From Mariprofundaceae bacterium (GTDB taxonomy: Bacteria > Pseudomonadota > Zetaproteobacteria > Mariprofundales > Mariprofundaceae), in NCBI GenBank assembly GCA_030950825.1, contig JAUZQT010000154.1, positions 1-11,546 on the forward strand: a stretch of DNA of 11,546 nucleotides, in the 5' to 3' direction. The notes below the pieces were generated by a model that was not told the origin of the DNA, made no database searches, and saw only the letters and a list, made by a program, of their open reading frames with translations. This document shows, in pieces, positions 6,081-11,546 of this stretch; the stretch's first letter is position 1; each line of letters begins with the position of its first letter. Made by a program: the position numbers and the translations under genes.

Positions 6081-7016
6081 TTATGTGGAGACTACCATAT
6101 TAGCAAGCTTCCCCGCACCCAAAAGCCCTGCATCATCATGTAAAATTGATGGAAGCACCTCAATTTTCCCCTGGAGTGGGGGGATCAGGTTTTTATTCAA
6201 TGATTCCATGATAGTAGGGTGTAATAATGACCAAGCACCAATGAACCCGCCGCTGATGCTTATCGTATGTATATCAAGCAGCTTAACCGCTTCAGCAATA
6301 GCCATGCCTAACTTATGCCCTGCATCTTCAATGACATCTTTGGCATGAGTGCCCTCAGATAGCGCTTCTTTGTAAATGTCTTTGCTGCAACGTTGTACAC
6401 CTGAAAGCTTGAAATATTGGGCGCTTATGGCTGTTGCAGAAGCATAGGATTCAACACAACCAAGAGCACCACAGCCACAAAGGTTTGCATCGGCATCATG
6501 GCATACACGTAAATGCCCAAACTCCATTGCCATGCCGCTTTCGCCTGTGTAGGGAGTATTGTTTAGTATCAGCCCACCACCAACGCCTGTGCCAAGGGTA
6601 ATATGCAATAGGTTTTGATGCCCTTGAGCGGCACCAAAGCTTTGTTCACCTACAGCTGCGCACAGTGCATCATTTTGCACAATCACAGCGATGTTCAATG
6701 TATTTGATAACCGTTCAGCAAGCTTGAATTGATGTAGTTTAGGCAAGTTGGGCGATGCCGACAAAATACCAGATTGGCCAATAAAAAAACCAGGAAACCC
6801 CATCCCAATAGCCTTGAGCGCAGGCTCTTGCTGAAGAAGTGGGCGAAAGAAATCAGCAAGAATATCAATAACATCAGACTCTGAAGTATGCGGACTACTC
6901 AATAAGGCTTGCTGGCGTCGTTCATGAGAAAGCTTGCCGTTGCTATCCATGATGGCAGCCCGAATATTGGTGCCACCAATATCAGCGGCTAAAATAAGTG
7001 ACGTCATGTGTTTCAT
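6081..7016 (-). CDS. ROK-family sugar kinase, probable glucokinase
   Basis: A 311-residue ROK (repressor, ORF, kinase) family kinase, likely phosphorylating glucose to glucose-6-phosphate with ATP in the cytoplasm. The phosphate-binding ADIGGTN is at residues 11-17, the catalytic aspartate is in QNDAL (D116), LGTGVGGG (141-148) is the second phosphate loop, and EFGH (165-168) plus CGCGALGCVE (180-189) form the ROK zinc site with His168 and Cys180, Cys182 and Cys187. No DNA-binding domain precedes the kinase, so it is an enzyme rather than a ROK repressor. The ATG overlaps the glgA stop by 4 bases (ATGA); an in-frame ATG 9 bases on is an alternative. The coupling to glycogen synthase favours glucose as substrate, but a fructokinase or an amino-sugar kinase cannot be excluded. 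Confidence 0.92.
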   Translation of the reverse strand: MKHMTSLILAADIGGTNIRAAIMDSNGKLSHERRQQALLSSPHTSESDVIDILADFFRPLLQQEPALKAIGMGFPGFFIGQSGILSASPNLPKLHQFKLAERLSNTLNIAVIVQNDALCAAVGEQSFGAAQGHQNLLHITLGTGVGGGLILNNTPYTGESGMAMEFGHLRVCHDADANLCGCGALGCVESYASATAISAQYFKLSGVQRCSKDIYKEALSEGTHAKDVIEDAGHKLGMAIAEAVKLLDIHTISISGGFIGAWSLLHPTIMESLNKNLIPPLQGKIEVLPSILHDDAGLLGAGKLANMVVST

Positions 7017-8455
7017 AGTTGTTTGTAAAGTGTTGCATAGCTATGGGCAGAAGCTGCCCAAGATGAATCGCGTTTGAGCGCATTGCTACGAATGATCGAC
7101 CATTTGCGAGCTTGTTGGTAAATTGTAATGGCTTTTTCCAAGCCTGCATCAAAGGCCTCAGGCGTTGTTTCTGAAAAGTGAAAGCCAGTTGCCCCTTTTT
7201 CTGGATAATTGACAATGGTATCACTGAGTCCGCCTGTCGCCCGTGCAACAGGGACGTTACCGTAGCGCATGGCCATTAACTGACCCAAACCACAAGGCTC
7301 AAAGCGTGAAGGCATGAGGAAAATATCACCACCTGCATAAATTTTATGCGCCAATGCTTCACTAAACCCGCAGTGAAAATACATTTGTGTCGGGTGGGCT
7401 TTGGCAAACGCACTTAAAAGACGCTCATTGTGAGGCTCGCCAGACCCAAGAACGACCAGCTGATAGCCACGCATGAGCCATTTTTCAATATTGGCAAGAA
7501 GCAAGTCAATGCCCTTTTGATCAGCAAGACGAGAGACGAGGGTCAACAAAGGCGTTTTAGCGGATATTTCCAACTTGCAAAGCTCTTGTAGGGCCGCTTT
7601 GCATTTCTTTTTCCCTGCGATTCTGCCAAAAGCATAATTGGCGGGGATATGAGTATCGGTGGCAGGATCCAGTGCATCCATATCAATGCCATTGACAATA
7701 CCCGTCAATTTATCGGCATGGTGTTGTAAAAAACCTTCCAGCGCACAGCCGTATTCTGACGTTAAAATTTCTTTGGCATACGTTGGGCTAACGGTTGTAA
7801 TGGTGTCAGACATGTGAATGCCTGCTTTCATGCAATTGATTTGATGATGAAACTCAAAGCTTTGAGGATTGAAATGGTGGCTTGGAATGCCCAAACGGCT
7901 GATCCATTCTGACGGAAAAATGCCTTGATAAGCAAGGTTGTGTATGGTGAAAACTGTTTTGGCATGGGCAATATTAGGATGATGCTGGTACTGTGTTTTA
8001 AGTAGCAATGGAACCATGCCAGTTTGCCAGTCATGGCAATGAATAATATTGATCTTGCTCCCTAAAAGTGCTGCTGCTTCCAGTGCTACACGATCAAATA
8101 GAACATAACGGAGTAGGTTGTCTTCATAAGCACCGCCAGAAGAACCGTAAATAGCATCCCTTGCATATAAATCATCTTGCTCAACCAGTAAATAATCCAA
8201 GCCGTTTACATGTGTTTTATGTAATGGACAATGACGCTGGATGCCATCTGTCCACATTTCAATAATATGCTCAGTAGGGTTAATTTGAGCACCCGAATTC
8301 TCAATGATCAAACGATAAAAGGGCATGATAACAGTGACATGATGTCCTAATTGACGCAAAGCTTGAGGCAGTGCCCCAGTCACATCAGCAAGCCCGCCTG
8401 TTTTGGCAAGAGGTGCTGCTTCGGATGCAATAAAAATAATATGAAGTTTGTCCAT
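7013..8455 (-). CDS. glgA: glycogen synthase (ADP-glucose type)
   Basis: GlgA transfers glucose from ADP-glucose to the non-reducing end of alpha-1,4-glucan. The 480-residue length is typical of bacterial GT5 enzymes. The N-terminal KTGGLADV (18-25) is the ADP-glucose-binding signature, and HCHDWQTG (139-146) contains the family's conserved histidine. VSRLADQKG (307-315) supplies the conserved Arg309 and Lys314, and PSRFEPCGL (382-390) carries the catalytic-site Glu386, followed by RATGGLSDT (405-413). Both Rossmann domains are complete. GAAGGGGAAAT just before the ATG is the ribosome-binding site. The ROK kinase gene overlaps its 3' end by 4 bases. No glgB, glgC or glgP lies in the window, so the rest of the glycogen pathway must be elsewhere. 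Confidence 0.97.
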   Translation of the reverse strand: MDKLHIIFIASEAAPLAKTGGLADVTGALPQALRQLGHHVTVIMPFYRLIIENSGAQINPTEHIIEMWTDGIQRHCPLHKTHVNGLDYLLVEQDDLYARDAIYGSSGGAYEDNLLRYVLFDRVALEAAALLGSKINIIHCHDWQTGMVPLLLKTQYQHHPNIAHAKTVFTIHNLAYQGIFPSEWISRLGIPSHHFNPQSFEFHHQINCMKAGIHMSDTITTVSPTYAKEILTSEYGCALEGFLQHHADKLTGIVNGIDMDALDPATDTHIPANYAFGRIAGKKKCKAALQELCKLEISAKTPLLTLVSRLADQKGIDLLLANIEKWLMRGYQLVVLGSGEPHNERLLSAFAKAHPTQMYFHCGFSEALAHKIYAGGDIFLMPSRFEPCGLGQLMAMRYGNVPVARATGGLSDTIVNYPEKGATGFHFSETTPEAFDAGLEKAITIYQQARKWSIIRSNALKRDSSWAASAHSYATLYKQL

Positions 8456-8621
8456 GATTTCCCCTTCCCTATTTCACTATATTCATGCAACGATACAGCT
8501 TATTGGTCATTTATTCGATATCTATTTTGTAGGATCTAGGAGGCTGTGTATGGAAAAGGATTGAGCGGCACTCCCGACAAAAAAACGTTGCTGAAAGGTT
8601 CTTCGCAATCATCACAACGAT
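8456..8621. other. region between glgA and the upstream - strand gene
   Basis: The 166 bases contain the glgA ribosome-binding site, a possible - strand -10 (TATAGT at 8481-8476) without a convincing -35, and a 29-codon frame with a CxxC motif that repeats part of the window's right end (listed separately). No terminator-like hairpin is evident. Confidence 0.5.
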
Positions 8622-8625
8622 TTAT
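8536..8625 (-). pseudogene. 29-codon CxxC fragment, possible relic of the gene at the right end
   Basis: Between a stop at 8631 and the TAG at 8536-8538 the - strand frame encodes NRCDDCEEPFSNVFLSGVPL and nine further codons. It matches the start of the ORF at 11410 (MNRCDDCGE). The position of its ATG is occupied by ATA, a single G-to-A difference, and no other start codon precedes the CxxC motif. It overlaps the last 4 bases of the upstream - strand gene. It is probably a decayed or truncated copy; use as a real short gene would need a non-standard start. Confidence 0.35.
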
Positions 8626-8637
8626 GAGTTATTCAGG
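8599..8637 (-). repeat. 39-bp dispersed inverted repeat, copy A
   Basis: The - strand of this segment matches 11398-11436 on the + strand at 35 of 39 positions by hand alignment, including a perfect 19-base core AATCGTTGTGATGATTGCG. It straddles the stop codon of the 184-residue gene and the CxxC fragment. Confidence 0.8.
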
Positions 8638-9176
8638 TTAGTAGGTTTGTTTTTTAAGCGCGCTTCAAGTTTACTACTTTTAACCCACCGACGCGCTAGC
8701 ATGACGCGTTTACCATCGCGCTCTTCTTCGCATACTGGGCAGGTAAGGTAACTTAAGTATAGCTCCTTTGGCATGCGCCCATCATCCAGTAATTCGGATT
8801 GAATTTTACGAACTTCGCCACGCATGTCAGTCACATCGCCATGGAAAAGTTGGATGCGTAGATGAAATGGTATTGGCACTGTCATAAGGTTGCGCGCAGG
8901 AGAGCTTTTCTCCACCAACGGACAAAGTATTTGACCGCGCAGCGCCCCCGTTTTGGTTAAGTTAAATCCAGGCCATGTTTCATGCAATTCAAGTCGTTCA
9001 ATATCGTTTTTTTGTTTGAGAAGATAAGCCTCATAAGCAATCGGCATATGTATAAACATGGGAATTTTCAGCACATGCATCAGTGTCCCACCCAAGTCAA
9101 TATCACCATCTTTCCAATCGGGATATGTTGAAGGGCAGCCACACGCTAAACGCACATTATTCTGATTGCTTGGCAT
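8622..9176 (-). CDS. unrecognised cysteine-containing protein
   Basis: I do not recognise this 184-residue protein. It has no signal peptide or clear transmembrane segment. Cysteines occur at 12 and 14 (ACGCP), 85 (ILCPL) and 146/149 (TCPVCEEE), and a CxxC close to the C-terminus suggests a metal or redox site. The end is basic (RRWVKSSKLEARLKNK). It starts 9 bases after the stop of the short oxidase-like membrane protein and is surely in the same transcript; the ATG lacks a good ribosome-binding site, which suggests coupling. The neighbourhood hints at a role linked to membrane metalloproteins or heme, but that is inference. Confidence 0.8.
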   Translation of the reverse strand: MPSNQNNVRLACGCPSTYPDWKDGDIDLGGTLMHVLKIPMFIHMPIAYEAYLLKQKNDIERLELHETWPGFNLTKTGALRGQILCPLVEKSSPARNLMTVPIPFHLRIQLFHGDVTDMRGEVRKIQSELLDDGRMPKELYLSYLTCPVCEEERDGKRVMLARRWVKSSKLEARLKNKPTNLNNS

Positions 9177-9185
9177 GGGTGATGA

Positions 9186-9734
9186 CTACTTTTTGTAAAT
9201 GCCCTTTAGGGATAAAAGTACATTGGCCAAATATACCCAGAAACCGATCGCAAGACCTGTTGCTGCAATAGAAATAACAGGGCCATAAAAGCGATGGATA
9301 GCAGGAATAGCTTCGGGATCGGTGAGCCATAGATGACCTTCCCAGATGCCAAAAATCATCAAGGATGTGTAAAATGCAGTGACACCCAAGGCTGTCCACC
9401 AGAACGAATGCTCAGCCATGCGTAGGGAATAAAGGCGCTTGCCAGTAATTTTTGGAATCAGGTAATAAGTGATTGCCATGCCTAGAATGGTAACGCCACC
9501 GACCAAGTTAATATGGGCGTGTGCCAACGGATCAATCATGTGCCCCGGCCCACCATAGGGACTGCCAATGGAATCAAGCCAAGCTCGGACACTGGGAATA
9601 ACTTGTAATACACCGTGTACTGTACCAATGAAGAATGATAACACGGATGCAATAAGAAACTTAGCCAGATAACGGTTTTCACGAAGGGTTGGCTTATAAA
9701 TTTCAGGTGTTTGTTCGGAGGTATGTTCAGACAT
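9186..9734 (-). CDS. short heme-copper oxidase subunit I-like membrane protein
   Basis: A 182-residue inner-membrane protein with four predicted helices: about 25-46, 72-93, 109-130 and 149-173. The segments HMIDPLAHAHINLVGG (65-80), TILGMAITYYLIPKITGKRL (82-101) and the helix that follows resemble the CcoN/NorB branch of heme-copper oxidase subunit I. Full subunits have about 12 helices and 450 or more residues, so this covers about a third. Histidines at 40, 65, 72, 74, 109, 134 and 147 could bind heme, but the full set of copper and heme ligands of an oxidase cannot be present. Its ends are clean and it has its own start, so it looks like a stand-alone small family rather than a broken gene. 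It may be a heme-binding, NO-sensing or accessory membrane protein. Divergent from 9811. Confidence 0.75.
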   Translation of the reverse strand: MSEHTSEQTPEIYKPTLRENRYLAKFLIASVLSFFIGTVHGVLQVIPSVRAWLDSIGSPYGGPGHMIDPLAHAHINLVGGVTILGMAITYYLIPKITGKRLYSLRMAEHSFWWTALGVTAFYTSLMIFGIWEGHLWLTDPEAIPAIHRFYGPVISIAATGLAIGFWVYLANVLLSLKGIYKK

Positions 9735-9810
9735 GGCCGAAGCGTAGCGTTTTTGTGGTAAGGCGCAAACAAAGATAACGAATAAGGATAAATTCAGTTA
9801 GTGTTTGCGC
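9735..9810. promoter_or_regulatory. divergent intergenic region with a 9-bp inverted repeat
   Basis: GCGCAAACA (9763-9771) and TGTTTGCGC (9802-9810) are perfect inverted copies 30 bases apart, in the 76 bases between two divergent membrane-protein genes. The right copy ends directly at the ATG at 9811. The arrangement could be paired operator half-sites controlling both genes. I could not identify a convincing -35/-10 pair in either direction. Confidence 0.4.
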
Positions 9811-10218
9811 ATGGCTACGAGCGTATTATTGGTTTTGATTAGTTTTGTTCTATTGGCAGCAGCATGGCACTGGCGCAGGTTCCAGCGCTTTCACATTGCT
9901 GCAATGTCTTTTTTGGTCGCCTTTGATGTTTTTTTTCCCGTTTATTTGTATTTAACCCATGATTGGTGGAAACGGTTAATTGTTGATGGTGATATTTTTT
10001 CTTTTTTACTGTGGTGCCACTTAATTTTGGTCATGGTGTTGTATGCTTTATATGCATTACAAATTATGGCAGGACGAGGCATGTTGCGAGAAACATCAGA
10101 TTCTGAATACCAATACATGCAAGAAGAGCATCGGAAACAATTTTTGGGAATTATCGTGGCACGTTTGCTTGTACTGGCGACGGGTGCACTGCTGATTGTG
10201 CCAAAAGGAGTAAGTTAA
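9811..10218 (+). CDS. four-helix membrane protein, DUF420-like
   Basis: A 135-residue integral membrane protein with helices at about 2-19, 30-48, 62-86 and 111-131. The spacing of histidines (H28 in RFHIAAM, H50 in LTHDWW, H70 in WCHLIL, H107 in EEHRKQ) and the loop before the last helix resemble DUF420/YozB-type proteins, which in other bacteria sit beside cytochrome oxidase genes; the likeness is moderate and the family call is tentative. I start at the ATG at 9811; a TTG two codons upstream is possible, but neither has a ribosome-binding site. It is divergent from the oxidase-like gene at 9734 and shares one base with the next ORF. A heme- or metal-binding membrane role is plausible. Confidence 0.75.
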   Translation: MATSVLLVLISFVLLAAAWHWRRFQRFHIAAMSFLVAFDVFFPVYLYLTHDWWKRLIVDGDIFSFLLWCHLILVMVLYALYALQIMAGRGMLRETSDSEYQYMQEEHRKQFLGIIVARLLVLATGALLIVPKGVS

Positions 10219-10457
10219 TGATGTCGAATAAGGCTCAGCAACAAGTGGATGATGATCTATGGATGAAGCATATGAGTAGATATGCTATCGCGATGGCTGT
10301 GGGCATAGCTTTGTTGATGTATATTTTTCCACAATTGCATGATGGCGCATCCAAGATGATGTTGGCATCAGCATTGCTTGGGGGTGGCTTGATTTTTGGT
10401 GGTGGTTTTGGTGTTGCTGTATCACTTTTTTTCCATTTATGGCATAAAGAAACGTAA
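10218..10457 (+). CDS. small two-helix membrane protein
   Basis: An unrecognised 79-residue protein with an acidic N-terminal stretch (VDDDLW, 10-15) and two predicted helices, about 21-37 and 47-72. The second is glycine-rich (LLGGGLIFGGGFG, 53-65) and could pack tightly against another helix. The start is set by AGGAG at 10206-10210; the ATG overlaps the upstream stop by one base (TAATG), and a second ATG follows directly. It is evidently co-translated with the four-helix protein and may be its partner. Its TAA stop lies inside the left arm of the downstream hairpin. Confidence 0.72.
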   Translation: MMSNKAQQQVDDDLWMKHMSRYAIAMAVGIALLMYIFPQLHDGASKMMLASALLGGGLIFGGGFGVAVSLFFHLWHKET

Positions 10458-10517
10458 CGCTTGGGTAGAAACCTGCAGCGTAATACATTGAGATCGCTCA
10501 AGCGTTACGACTTTTTA
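10453..10517 (+). terminator. terminator-like hairpin after the membrane-protein operon
   Basis: CGTAACGCTTG (10453-10463) pairs perfectly with CAAGCGTTACG (10499-10509), followed by ACTTTTT. The 35-base loop is large for an intrinsic terminator, although inner AGCG/CGCT can extend the stem with a bulge. It begins within the last codon of the 79-residue gene. Confidence 0.5.
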
Positions 10518-10600
10518 CCTGTAAGTATTTAGCTGATTATTGACCCTGTCCGAGACCCTTAGAAGGATATTTTTTAGAGCCAAGGAGGGGATTTTGTAAG

Positions 10601-10681
10601 CATGCTGAACAATTATGAAAAACTTAGGAACGGGAATTAAATAACATGTGCATTTGAAGCGCAGTGTTTTTGTTCAGCATG
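10601..10681. repeat. 12-bp inverted repeat (arms A and A')
   Basis: CATGCTGAACAA (10601-10612) is perfectly complementary to TTGTTCAGCATG (10670-10681). The arm order is interleaved with the 20-bp repeat that begins at 10626, so both stems together would form a pseudoknot. Confidence 0.85.
10602..10640 (+). other. possible 12-codon ORF with strong ribosome-binding-like site
   Basis: ATG at 10602 opens MLNNYEKLRNGN and stops at 10638-10640. AAGGAGGGG lies 12 or 13 bases before it, slightly too far for ideal use. The ORF covers arm A and most of arm B of the interlocked repeats, a layout seen in leader peptides, but no gene follows on this strand. Coding is unproven. Confidence 0.15.
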
Positions 10682-10733
10682 AAGGCGCAAAAAGACAAGC
10701 ATGAATTGCGCAAGTTATTTAATTCCCGTTCCT
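10626..10733 (-). terminator. 108-bp long imperfect palindrome at the slyD 3' end
   Basis: Perfect 20-base arms lie at 10626-10645 (AGGAACGGGAATTAAATAAC) and 10714-10733, with partial complementarity continuing inward. The structure starts at the slyD stop codon, and on the - strand the left arm is followed by AAGTTTTTC, so it can act as the slyD terminator. It is far longer than usual, so it may instead be a small non-autonomous element or a structured RNA. Confidence 0.6.
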
Positions 10734-11212
10734 TAATGTTCACAATCGCCAGTATGCACATGCCCGTGTTCCAGCTCTTCGGCTGTTGCTTCACGAATAG
10801 CGCGAACAGTGACATCAAAAAACAAAGTATGATCAGCCAATGGGTGGTTGCCATCAACCGTAACTTCCTCATCACTTATGGCAATAATATTGACAGTTTG
10901 AATGCCTTGATCCGTTTCTGCTTGGAAACTCATGCCTACTTCAATGTCCATATCACTTTCAAACATGTCGCGTGGTATCGCAGCAACCAGTTCTTCATTA
11001 CGAACGCCGTAACCATCTTTAGGCTTAACTTCTGCTGTTAATGAATCACCAACCATTTTACCTTCCAACTCGCGTTCTAAACCAGGCACAATATTTTCAG
11101 CACCATGTAAATATGATAAAGGCTCTTGGCCTTCGGAGCTGTCGAGCACTTCTGCTTGTGAGTTTTTCAAGGTGTAATCAATCGTCACAACTTTGTGATG
11201 AGAAATTGTCAT
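10733..11212 (-). CDS. slyD: FKBP-type peptidyl-prolyl isomerase SlyD
   Basis: SlyD is a cytoplasmic FKBP prolyl cis-trans isomerase and chaperone whose histidine-rich tail binds nickel and helps hydrogenase metal delivery in E. coli. The protein is 159 residues. The FKBP half-domain LSYLHGAENIVPGLERELEG (32-51) is followed by the inserted IF chaperone domain (about 70-125) and the returning FKBP strand with DGNHPLADHTLFFDV (120-134). The short tail contains His149, His151, His153, Cys157 and His159, a reduced version of the E. coli metal-binding extension. AGGAG precedes the ATG at good spacing. It is monocistronic as far as visible: its 3' end abuts a very long hairpin. Confidence 0.95.
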   Translation of the reverse strand: MTISHHKVVTIDYTLKNSQAEVLDSSEGQEPLSYLHGAENIVPGLERELEGKMVGDSLTAEVKPKDGYGVRNEELVAAIPRDMFESDMDIEVGMSFQAETDQGIQTVNIIAISDEEVTVDGNHPLADHTLFFDVTVRAIREATAEELEHGHVHTGDCEH

Positions 11213-11409
11213 TATGTTCTCCTGCCAACGTACGTGGACTATTTCATACTGTAAATATTCATAAGATTAGCAATCAAGTGAAAATTATACAGGTATGCTG
11301 TTTATTTTTGGGGCTCTTTCAAATACCAAGTGCCTATCTGCGAACTATTTGTTGTCGTAACCTTTATAAAACATACCTGAACACTGCCTTCCTTTAGCCT
11401 GAAAAATTC
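11213..11409. other. intergenic region between slyD and the right-end ORF
   Basis: The 197 bases contain the slyD ribosome-binding site, a weak - strand promoter candidate, and inverted 8-base copies CAGGTATG (11290-11297) and CATACCTG (11372-11379), 74 bases apart. No further gene is seen; the + strand frame crossing it is antisense to slyD. Confidence 0.5.
11248..11277 (-). promoter_or_regulatory. promoter candidate for slyD
   Basis: On the - strand TTGATT (11277-11272) and TACAGT (11253-11248) are spaced by 18 bases, about 36 bases upstream of the slyD ATG. Each box matches 4 of 6 consensus positions. Confidence 0.3.
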
Positions 11410-11436
11410 ATGAATCGTTGTGATGATTGCGGAGAA
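11398..11436 (+). repeat. 39-bp dispersed inverted repeat, copy B
   Basis: This segment matches the - strand of 8599-8637 at 35 of 39 positions. A second shared block ACAGCCTCCTA follows in the same order and orientation in both copies (11456-11466 here, 8547-8537 on the - strand at copy A), at different distances. Confidence 0.8.
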
Positions 11437-11546
11437 AGGGGCAAGCAAGGGCACGACAGCCTCCTATGTACTACCCAATTCTTCTGGTCTATAAGCCCAA
11501 GGTCTGAATTGGCATTGGATAAACCTATAAGCAGCGATGATTTCCA
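11410..11546 (+). CDS. unrecognised ORF with CxxC motif, cut by the window edge
   Basis: From ATG at 11410 the frame stays open for 45 codons to the window end. The N-terminus MNRCDDCGERGKQGHDSLLC has Cys4, Cys7 and Cys20 and could be a small zinc ribbon or knuckle; the remainder (TTQFFWSISPRSELALDK and on) is not recognised. No strong ribosome-binding site precedes the ATG. Its first nine codons are nearly identical to the fragment at 8536-8625, which supports a duplicated sequence. The real extent and function cannot be judged from this window. Confidence 0.4.
   Translation, partial: MNRCDDCGERGKQGHDSLLCTTQFFWSISPRSELALDKPISSDDF

Larger units (their letters stand above)
10518..10732. other. 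gene-poor stretch with repeats
   Basis: No gene of normal size is seen. The stretch contains a GACCC-N7-GACCC doublet (10542-10558), a strong ribosome-binding-like AAGGAGGGG (10582-10590) before a 12-codon ORF, and two interlocked inverted repeats (10601-10733). The open frames that cross it towards 11041 are antisense to slyD. Confidence 0.6.

Noticed and set aside
9157..9399. 80-residue Cys/His-rich open frame on the - strand
   Set aside because: It is a shadow of the oxidase-like membrane gene in another frame; the apparent richness in Cys and His comes from frame-shifted hydrophobic codons.
10626..10733. Integron attC site
   Set aside because: The long imperfect palindrome suggested it, but the outer arms lack the RYYYAAC and GTTRRRY core sites, and no integrase or cassette structure is present.
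10664..11041. 125-residue open frame on the + strand
   Set aside because: Antisense to slyD and the long palindrome; the open frame follows from slyD codon use.
11041..11397. 118-residue open frame on the + strand
   Set aside because: Antisense to the first part of slyD, whose FKBP identity is certain; no ribosome-binding site or family features.

Overview
The window looks like a chromosomal segment of a proteobacterium with moderately AT-rich DNA. The gene order hemA-prfA-prmC and the Crp, GlgA, ROK-kinase and SlyD proteins all look proteobacterial. The small heme-copper-oxidase-like membrane proteins would suit a gamma- or zetaproteobacterium, but the sequence alone does not settle the class. 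Most of it is housekeeping DNA with one small mobile element and several short unexplained repeats.

Left part (1-4039, + strand): a leader of about 240 bases holds a nine-C tract, a 24-base dyad and a promoter candidate that overlaps a Crp/Fnr-like operator. It precedes a four-gene operon: an unrecognised 165-residue protein, glutamyl-tRNA reductase (hemA, first step of tetrapyrrole synthesis), peptide release factor 1 (prfA) and its glutamine methyltransferase (prmC). A RAYT-like transposase element (about 3977-4775) sits at the 3' end of prmC and supplies its last codons. A hairpin terminator and an initiator tRNA gene (tRNA-fMet), both on the - strand, follow.

Middle (4827-8455, - strand): reading leftward are glycogen synthase (glgA) overlapping a ROK-family glucokinase by 4 bases, then a DUF190 P-II-like protein separated by 3 bases from a Crp-family regulator. 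The tRNA-fMet promoter begins just after the crp stop codon. The Crp protein keeps both the cyclic-nucleotide contact residues and the DNA-recognition residues of E. coli CRP.

Right part (8536-11546): two divergent pairs of small genes surround a 76-base intergenic region carrying a 9-base inverted repeat. On the - strand are a short heme-copper oxidase subunit I-like membrane protein and a cysteine-containing unknown. On the + strand are a four-helix membrane protein resembling DUF420 and a two-helix membrane protein. Then come a terminator-like hairpin, a gene-poor stretch with two interlocked inverted repeats, the FKBP-type prolyl isomerase slyD (- strand) with its histidine-rich tail, and the start of an unrecognised ORF with a CxxC motif. 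The first bases of that ORF are repeated in inverse orientation beside glgA.

I see no defence system, prophage, CRISPR array or clear biosynthetic cluster. The best candidates for something undescribed are the interlocked inverted repeats (10601-10733), the dispersed 39-base CxxC-coding repeat, and the compact divergent respiratory-type membrane gene cluster.
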